This document shows, piece by piece, positions 56,796 through 64,000 of a DNA stretch of 64,000 nt. The translations under genes were made by a program, and so were the position numbers. The notes below the pieces were generated by a model that did not search any database, was not told the DNA's origin, and worked only from the letters and a program-made list of their open reading frames with translations. This stretch comes from Microbotryum silenes-acaulis (Eukaryota; Basidiomycota; Microbotryomycetes; Microbotryales; Microbotryaceae). Where the stretch lies: the NCBI GenBank assembly GCA_003665825.1, contig QPFY01000015.1, positions 62,001 to 126,000 of the forward strand, in the 5' to 3' direction. Numbering within the stretch: position 1 is the stretch's first letter; every line of letters begins with the position of its first letter.

Positions 56796-59103
56796 GGTTG
56801 AAAAATTGGGAGCGGCGGATCGAGGTGTTGCTAGAGTAGCGGGCTGACGTCGACGAGCGACAGTCGACCACTCCAGCCGGCGCGCGACGAACAGCTGCGA
56901 AGCTGCAGGCTCGCACGGACCGCACCCTGGCTCACGTGCGCGCGCGACCATTTCACCCTAGCATTACCGATCGCCGACCAGAGCATTAGCCTTCGCCAAT
57001 TGCGGGTTATTACGGGCTCGCCGCAAACCGACTCGCTCAGTCACTCCCAGCTCTCCGCGTTCGCGCTGTCTCTCCCTCTCTCTCGCCCTGTTCTTGCCCG
57101 ACGCACTCGCACTTGTGACTCCCTCTCAACTTCCTACTCGAGTCTACAACCATACCGACAGGATGGTCTCCCCGTGTATATTGCTCGCACCGGACCACAT
57201 TGGGAACAGAGCTCGCCAAGGCGCACTCGGGGCTCTCCTGTTGCCCTTCGCCGACTCGAAATCGACTAACTGATCTGACCGCCGCGTGACATGGCACTGT
57301 GTTCCCACCCCCTTCCTACTCGACCCCGATCACGTCCCTTCTCAAGTGAGTAACCCCCCACCTGTCCCGTCCGGTCGTTTTTTAGGCTCGTCAGTCGTTT
57401 CAGTCGTTAGGACTGCACTGAGCTGAGCCGAGCCGAGCTCAGCTGATCCCGAGGACTCGATCTCTCGCCTCTTTAGCCTTGGTGCACAGCTCGCTCAGGG
57501 TGTGAACCGGGATATGAACGACGCGGAAACTGTCGCCGTGTATCCGACTATGGTGTGTCGTGCGCGTCCTTAACGTCCCCCCGCAGTACCACCTCCGAGT
57601 TCTCAGCGACTGTCCGACTGGACCGACCGCTCCCAGCTCAACCCCACCGCACTGCTGCTGTCAAGTCTGCTTCTCAAGCTCTCAAGCCTCGGCGCCATTC
57701 CATCCCGGCCAGTGCGCGAGCTCAGCCTGCGCCGGCATTATCATCGAGCACTAAGTCGACCTTGAGGCTTCCGATCGACCCGAGTTTGTTTTTTCTCATC
57801 CGTCGTGGCCTCGAAAAATTGTCTAACAAAATCTGGCGCCATCTCCGACGCAGCCTTTCTTTGGGCGCCGAATCTCGCTGGTGGGTTTGGGGCCAAGGCG
57901 TGCGCGCAGGCGAGGCCGTGCGCTCCCGAGCGGCTGGCCCAGACGCACGTAGGCGCAGACCGGCGTAGAGACAAAACAGAGGCCGCATACACTCCGCACA
58001 GCGGCGTTTCAGCGCGTACAACTGCTCTACACCCACACCCGTACATCACCCTATCCACCGATCCATCCACCACCCACCCCCGTCCAACTCGACCAGGTCT
58101 TGATTGATCGTTTGGTTCCCTCTCTGTTGCGGTGCTCCTTATCCTCGTGAGTGCCGCCTGCGTTCGAGTCAACAGCATGCGCTGACACGATGGAGCTTGC
58201 CTCCCTTCTGCCGTCCGCTCGTCGTCAGCTCCCGTCGCCCGCCGCCTCCCTCTGAGTTCAGGCCGCTTTCCCCTCCGCTCCGCCTCGCCTCGCCCCCGCC
58301 GCGTCCGCTTGTGCGCGCAATCGCCCGCCCGCCAATCCGCCTCCCCTCAAGTCAGCGAACGGCGGCGATCGACGTTTTTGTGAACCCCTCTCGACGCCGC
58401 TGTATCCACTCTACACCTCCGATCTCGGCGGCACCCATCTGAACGTGAGTCCTCCACCACGATGTCCCCGGTCTGGGACCTTGACGATTGATGTGGAGTG
58501 CCCTGGCCACCCGATGTTTTGGACCTCTGCCTCGCGCTTGGGCTCGCGCCGTGGCCGGGCCACATCACCCCAAGCCTTCGTTGCCTCGGCCGCGAGTCGT
58601 CGTCGGCCCAGCCTGTCATGGCCGCCTCGACCCCTGACGCGTCGACAATTCGGTCTCAACTCTGGATGGCGCTCAGAGTGGCGCGCGCACACACATGCAC
58701 ACACGCACATGTCCAGCGGCAATCAGATGCACCTCATCTTCGAGTCATGTGTGCTTCATCCTCAGTGAAACTGACACCAGCCTCGGCTTTCACATAGCTT
58801 GCGCCGGGATTCTCCTCTCCCCTCTCCCCTCGCCTCTGTACGGCCTCTTTGGCTATTTCCTTCCGCTCCCGAGGCACTTCAAACATCTTCGGCTCAGCTT
58901 GTATATATCCTTCGCCTCACGACTCGATACCTCATCTTCGCTAAACTCGGTGACACCTCGGCGTCGCGGTCGGCTAGAGGGCCGTGTCCTCGACCTCAAC
59001 TTCACCTACCTCCCACCACCACACCTTGATTGGTTGTTCGGTGCCTCTGATCACCCACTTCTTATTCCTCTCTCCTCGACGCCCTGTTCAAAACTTTGGC
59101 GCT
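56796..59103. other. Long divergent promoter region YTM1/EPL1
   Basis: 2.3 kb without a supportable gene. Pyrimidine-rich blocks (57040-57140, 58150-58340, 58810-58900) alternate with short open frames lacking splice support. A long 5' UTR or upstream introns of EPL1 may lie here. Confidence 0.4.
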
Positions 59104-62068
59104 ATGGTCAAATCTTCGGGCCGATTCCGCAACCGCAAGCTCGGCTTCAAGTCACGCATCTCGATCGTGCTCGGCGTCGACCACTTTGATGAAGACCCGC
59201 TCGAGGACCTCGACTTTGAAGAGGACCCCAAAGGTAAATCGGTCGAGACTGGTGTCGACAAGGATGAAGAAGGGGAAGTGCATCTCCAAGCCGTGATCGC
59301 TGCCTCGGCCGCTGCCGCCGCCGCATCAACTGCGAATAGCAACTCGGCAACACCGGGAGGTGCCAGTTCGTCGAACTCGAGTTCGAGTGGGAGGGCGACC
59401 AAAGACAATCAGGACACGAACAAAGGCGGGAGAGGGGACAAGTCCGAAGCGCAAAAGGACAACAAGGCCTACATTCCGACGCCCGACGCCCATGGTGCGA
59501 TCGACAATGAGCTCTTTTATCAGCTCTACCCGAAGAGTTGGACCGATCCCATGACTTATATACGCTTCTCGGACACGGTCGAGGACACGACCAAGGGCGC
59601 CACCAACTATACGATGGATGAGGACGATGAGGACTGGCTGGAGGCCTACAACAAACGTGTCGGTCTCACGACTCGATCCGAATCGACCGACGACCCGGCC
59701 TCGGCCTCGACGCCTAGCTCTAGACGAAAAGGCAAGGACAAAGCCAAGGCTGAGGACTCGAAGGACGATGCTACAGCGGCGACGACCATCTCGGAAGACG
59801 ATTTCGAGCGCGTCATGGAGCTTCTCGAGCAACTGGCGGATCAGAAGGCACCGATGGCCCACGTCGATCCGACCTTCTTACCGTCCGTCGCTGACATGGA
59901 ACTGCACATCTCCGAATCGACCGAATTTGCCCAACTTGAACCTCTTGCTCGCCAGATTTATCCGCATTGGAAGCACCGACGTTTGGCCCGCAACGGCAAA
60001 GTCATCATTCCTCAGCTCGACTACGATGAATCCAACGAGAACAACCCCTACGTCTGTTTCCGGCGTCGCGAGCTCAAGTCGTCGCGCAAGACGCGCCGCT
60101 CGGATGCGCAAAACATCGAGCGCTTGACGAGGCTGAGGAACGATCTGTTTGCTGCGCATACGCTGATGCTCAAGGTCAGGGAACGTGAGCGGCTCAAGTT
60201 GGAGGCGATCGAATTGGAACGCAAGGTGTTTGAGGTGCGCGTTGAGGCGAGGGAATTGAAACGACGGCTGGGTGAAGGGGATGGCGACGAAGAGTTACTC
60301 GTTGGTCGCAGGGACAAGAAGCGGAGAAAGGAGGAGCTTGCTGCGGCGAATGCGTACGTCTCGGGTCGGGGTCGGACTAGAGGGGAGTATCCGTCGTTGT
60401 TACTGATCATATCTCCGTCATCGTGTCTTCGTTCGTCACAGTACTGGGACTTTACGCTTATCATTGCGGAAACCCGATCCCTCGAACCTTAACCATGCCC
60501 TGCTCGTCACCTCCGCCGAAGATCTCAAAGCTCGAAAAGACCGAGCCCTCGCCATCACGGCACGAATGGAGCGGGACCTGCAAAAGAAGCGAGAAGCCGA
60601 TTCTGCATGGGACGACCACACGGATGGCGCTTACGTGCCTCGGGCACCGGCCACTCCGGCACGGTACTGGCGAGCAGTCGAAAGCGTGCAAGGTTCCACC
60701 GCTGGTCTGCCATCGTCGCAATCGAACGTCAACAAAGTCGAGACGCTGGGCTTTGCGACGCAGTACCAACCTTCCATGGGCCGTGTGCGCACGTCCTTTC
60801 GGAGACGGGTCGGTCGGGGTGGTCGTGTCATGTTGGATCGAATCGCTCCAACAGTTCGTGCGGCAAGCCTTCGATCGACCAACTCGGTCCACAAATCATT
60901 GACGATTAAGTTGGCGTTCGAGTCCGATGTTAGCGATGTCGACGACGAGATGGACGAGGTCGAAGAGGATGCCGATCTGAGAGAGGCTCGGCTGGCGCGA
61001 CAAGCCGAGAGGTTCAGGTACGATTCGGACGCCTATCACGACTTCGCTTGCGCCGACGAGCCAGTCGTGTTGGACGATTTCGATATACGACACGTAGTGA
61101 AACGAACGGGCTTGCTCAAACCCGACGATCTCGCTTCGCTGACGCTCGACACTTCGTACCTTGAGCAAGCATATCAGTGGGCCGCAACCGATTCTGACAA
61201 GCATGCCCCGCCGCCTCAGACCTTTGGCCGACCTCCTCCTCGGCCTCCCCTCTCGCAGCCCCAAAACTCGGCTGGACTGGCGATGCAGCTCGGTGCCGCG
61301 AATGGGGGCCAACCGTTCAATGCGGTGCAAATGGCGGCTGCTCAGGCTCTCCGGGCGGCGCAGCAGCAGGTGCAACTCAAGCGACAGCAACAGGTCGTCG
61401 ATTCCAACAATGCGATGCGCCGAACGCCCTCGTCAGGAAACAATGCTTCCAATCTGGGTCCGAACGGGGTCCCTCAAGGGGGTCAAGCGATGCAGGTGAA
61501 TTGGAACACTGCCGACGCGACCAAACTGGCCGCAGCAGCGGCTGCCTCGGGCCTCGTCCTCCCACCTGGCTTTCCCCAAGTCCAGCAGAACGGGATGCAG
61601 CAACAGACATTCGCGCAGCAACAGCAGCAGCAGCAGCAGCAGCAACGTATAGCAAATGGGCTCTTGAACGGCGCGAATGGAATCAACGCAAATAACTTGC
61701 CGACGTCTCGGGCGCCGCTGTCGAACCTCCAGTTGGCGCTGCAAGCTCAACATCAACTCGTTGCCGCGCAATCCGCTGCAGGTGGGGGTGGGCAATCACC
61801 GATTTCGATGGGCGGTGCGGGTTTGAACCCGAACTCGAGGCCCAGTTCGGCTGCGTCCCAACATCTGCTTCAAAGCCCGTCGTCCTTCCTGAACCAGGGG
61901 CTTATGTCTCCCAGCGGAGGAGGTGTCGTCCGAGTTTCGAGTCCGGCCGCCCATCAATACGCTCAACAGCTGGGGCTTAAATTGTCGCAACAGCAGCAAC
62001 AACAGTTAATCCCTTCATTACCGGCTTCGGCAGCTTCTCAGAGCTCATTCACGGGCTTCGCGACCTGA
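59104..62068 (+). CDS. EPL1: Enhancer of polycomb-like EPL1, NuA4 subunit (958 aa)
   Basis: Scaffold of the NuA4/Piccolo histone H4/H2A acetyltransferase; bridges Esa1-Yng2 to the nucleosome. Exons: 59104-60353 and 60442-62068. The EPcA region starts with a basic FRNRKLGFKSRISIVLG and continues to IPTPDAHGAIDNELFYQLYP and FYPYWK-like YPHWKHRRLARNGKVIIPQL, then NPYVCFRRRELKSSRKTRRS with a charged helix. The exon join restores GTLRLSLRKPDPSNLNHALL. The C-terminal third is Gln/Ala/Asn-rich and low-complexity with a 10-Gln tract. An Ala run (AASAAAAAAS) interrupts the N-terminal part, and the insert between the basic start and IPTPDAHG is longer than in yeast. Open frame extends upstream to 58984 but ATG 59104 begins the conserved part. 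Confidence 0.92.
61616..61645 (+). repeat. CAG tract encoding ten glutamines in EPL1
   Basis: Mostly pure CAG codons with CAA at the second and last positions; likely length-variable between strains. Confidence 0.85.
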
Positions 62069-62804
62069 GCTCTCTGCTTCTTCCTTCCGCGCCGTGTCCA
62101 CATCAGGCCATCTTTCGCCTCTTCCTATCATCATTCCCCCACTCCTTGCACTGTCTTTCGTATCCTCCTCTACGCCCAAGACGTGGAACCACAGCAAGGT
62201 TCGTTAGTGGCGCTGTCTTGTGTTCCCTCACCTCCCCCTCTCCTCGAAGTAGAGGTGTTCTGCTGTACGTCTGCTTTGTGCGAATGTGTATGTGTTTTAA
62301 CGACGAGTCTGAAGTCCAAATCAAAGATGGAAAAGGGAGGAAGATTTTGTGAGAAGGATTTGTCCCGAGCATCATTCGGTTGTGAACACGAGATCTCGTC
62401 CTGAATCGACCTTCTCGGAACTGACGGTAAAGTATGTATTTGTCAAAGCATGTTGACCTCAGAGGAGATACTGGCCACGACAGGACCTTTCCTAGACTGC
62501 TCACCAGTCTAGTTGCTTATGGTCGCGGCTCTCGTTGCGAGCAAGTGCGATCGTTGCACGAAGAGATCGAGGTCGTCTGTCGCGCGTGTGGAGTGGACAA
62601 TGTCCGAGAAGGCATCTCGACCGTCAATGAGGTGAACAAGCAGGCCGAGGAACCTTGAAACGTTGAAATCAAAACCTCTATAATTGCATGACCAAAAGGA
62701 GTACCAAGCACAAATAATAGTAATCACCACTTCCAGAGTGGCGTCGCGAAAACGACAAAGTGATACGAGCTCAGAGAGAGCGGGCACTGAGAAGCACATC
62801 ATTC
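62069..62804. other. Convergent intergenic region
   Basis: 3' flanks of EPL1 and of the membrane-protein gene. No coding signal. Confidence 0.4.
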
Positions 62805-64000
62805 TCATTGGAATAACAAGCTCTTGCCTTGTTCCAAATCGTCGGCTCCCCCACCATTCTTGGCCACCTTCTTGGCCGCCTTCTTCATGCTTTTCTCCTC
62901 CTTGACTTTCCTGGCGTGGTCTTGCAGCTGGTACAACTCCTGGATGTTGAAGACGAGGTAAAGCAAGGTCACGAGCCACTCGGGCGTTGAAAGGAGGGCG
63001 TAAAACAGCACTTTGGTGCGAGTCGAGAAGGGATCACCGGGGTTGAGGTAGGTGTAGAGCTTGAAGATGGCGTTCAAGGCCTGAAAGGGAAAGATAAAAG
63101 TGAAGTTGAGTTCTTGAGTTTCCGCGTGGCGAGGAGACACAGGGAACAGGTGTTAACGCAAAAACCCACGAGCAGAGCCGCGCAAACGATCAGGTGCAGA
63201 GTCGCGGTCATGGGGAGTGATTGCTGTGCTTGAGCGATCACAGAGACCGCGATGGTGAGAAGGACAACGGCAAGAGTGATGATGACGTTCGTGTTGCTGG
63301 GGGCGAGAGAAATATGGGGGACAAGTCGGATGAGCAAACGAGATCGAGCGGGAGATGGGAGGAGCGAATAGGAGGCGTGGTAGGTGACTCACCGCTCGGT
63401 CTTGTACGACGAGAGACTCCCCGTTCCGTTCTCCACACCACTGATGGAAGAACCGGCCTTTCGAACCCGGAGTAGAATAATAGCGCATTAGATATCACCA
63501 TCTCACACGAAAAGCATAGGCGCAGGGGGGAACTCACGACGATGCCGAGAATAAGGGCAATGAGGAGCGCCAACTTGAGCAAACGCACCGCTCGGTCCAT
63601 CAAGTTTTTGTTGTAGATTGAAGGTTCACGGTGGCGCGTGACATGCGCTTCGAGCATACTGAGCAGAGGTTCGCACAGGAGGATGGAACCCGTCAAAAGG
63701 AGGATCTAAAACAAGCGAGGGAACGAGGACAGAATTAGCGCTCGTCCCTGACCTTGACTCGACTGGCGCGGAAGGGTACCGATCGAGCTCGGAGCTGAGG
63801 GACAGGGACTTGCAAGTTCAGTCATGAAGAGACCGATCGCATCGTGACCATCCGCGATGATGGTTCGGATGTAATAGGTAGCGATGCGGGCGACGAGAAG
63901 ATGGCCGGTCGGATCAAGGTCGTCGTGCGCGAAGACGGCTGCGAGAATCGATAGATCGCCAGTGGAGCCAGAAGCGCGAAAGCAATGGCGAAGATGATGG
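62805..64000 (-). CDS. Multi-pass membrane protein, DUF7702/RTA1-like, 5' end outside window
   Basis: Partial: the gene enters from beyond base 64000. Clear exons are 63705-63538, 63457-63393, 63296-63170 and 63080-62805 (stop TGA); a further exon ends near 63814 (YYIRTIIADGHDAIGLFMTE). Hydrophobic segments include LLKLALLIALILGIV, TNVIITLAVVLLTIAVSVIA, LHLIVCAALLALNAIFKLY and YALLSTPEWLVTLLYLVFNI. The last two helices and the lysine-rich tail (KEEKSMKKAAKKVAK) resemble fungal DUF7702 / RTA1-like seven-helix proteins; function is unknown and the family call is from memory. The intron after FMTEL seems to start with GC (gcaagt). Frames upstream of 63830 conflict, so the 5' part is not modelled. 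Confidence 0.6.

Noticed and set aside
57555..57968. 137-codon open frame between YTM1 and EPL1
   Set aside because: No splice-supported extension, no domain, Arg/Ser/Pro-biased composition; looks like promoter DNA.
58984..59103. Upstream extension of the EPL1 frame
   Set aside because: The added 40 residues are Ser/Thr/His/Pro low-complexity without conservation; ATG 59104 directly precedes the conserved EPcA start.

Overview
This window is nuclear DNA from a fungus. It looks like a basidiomycete, and an intron-dense red-yeast-like Pucciniomycotina genome is the best fit; that placement is inferred from gene architecture, not from a search. The evidence is GC-rich coding sequence, many short introns (mostly 60-100 nt, GT-AG with a few GC-AG), a DUF6534-like membrane protein of a type common in basidiomycetes, and conserved eukaryotic genes on both strands without operons. 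Exon joins below were worked out by hand from reading frame and splice phase. Every main model except the partial last gene closes in frame from ATG to stop.

Left arm (1-27,000): an epoxide hydrolase (+) converges on a 1508-aa PDR-type ABC exporter (-). Four more minus-strand genes follow: an SCI1-like RS-rich protein, a DUF6534-like seven-helix protein, the mitochondrial metallopeptidase OMA1, and the COMPASS PHD subunit SPP1/CFP1. MSH5 (+, meiotic MutS homologue) then converges on a DHA2-type MFS exporter (-).

Accessory island (about 28,300-36,650): an unrecognised BED-finger-like gene carries one in-frame stop although its downstream exons remain in phase. It is followed by a short AT-rich piece reading like a family-B DNA polymerase motif between two poly-G tracts, a minus-strand coding remnant, a Copia-like gag ORF with no pol followed by a polypurine tract and LTR-like sequence, and a 5'-truncated LINE with an open reverse transcriptase frame.

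Right arm (36,700-64,000): a GFD2/YDR514C-like DEDD exonuclease, NudC, a PAS-kinase-type Ser/Thr kinase and the large ARF-GEF GEA/GBF1, all on +. Next come a decayed cysteine-rich gene, an imperfect direct repeat, and a phenolic acid decarboxylase (-) built from eight exons including ones of 15 and 20 nt. YTM1 (-), EPL1 (+) and a 3'-terminal fragment of a DUF7702/RTA1-like membrane protein (-) finish the window.

Most genes are housekeeping: chromatin (SPP1, EPL1), ribosome assembly (YTM1), Golgi traffic (GEA), mitochondrial quality control (OMA1) and meiosis (MSH5). A loose xenobiotic theme (epoxide hydrolase, two exporters, phenolic acid decarboxylase) is visible but the genes are tens of kb apart, so I do not call a cluster. 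I found no CRISPR array, rRNA or convincing tRNA, and no clearly new multi-gene system. The most unusual items are the micro-exon decarboxylase and the composite accessory island.
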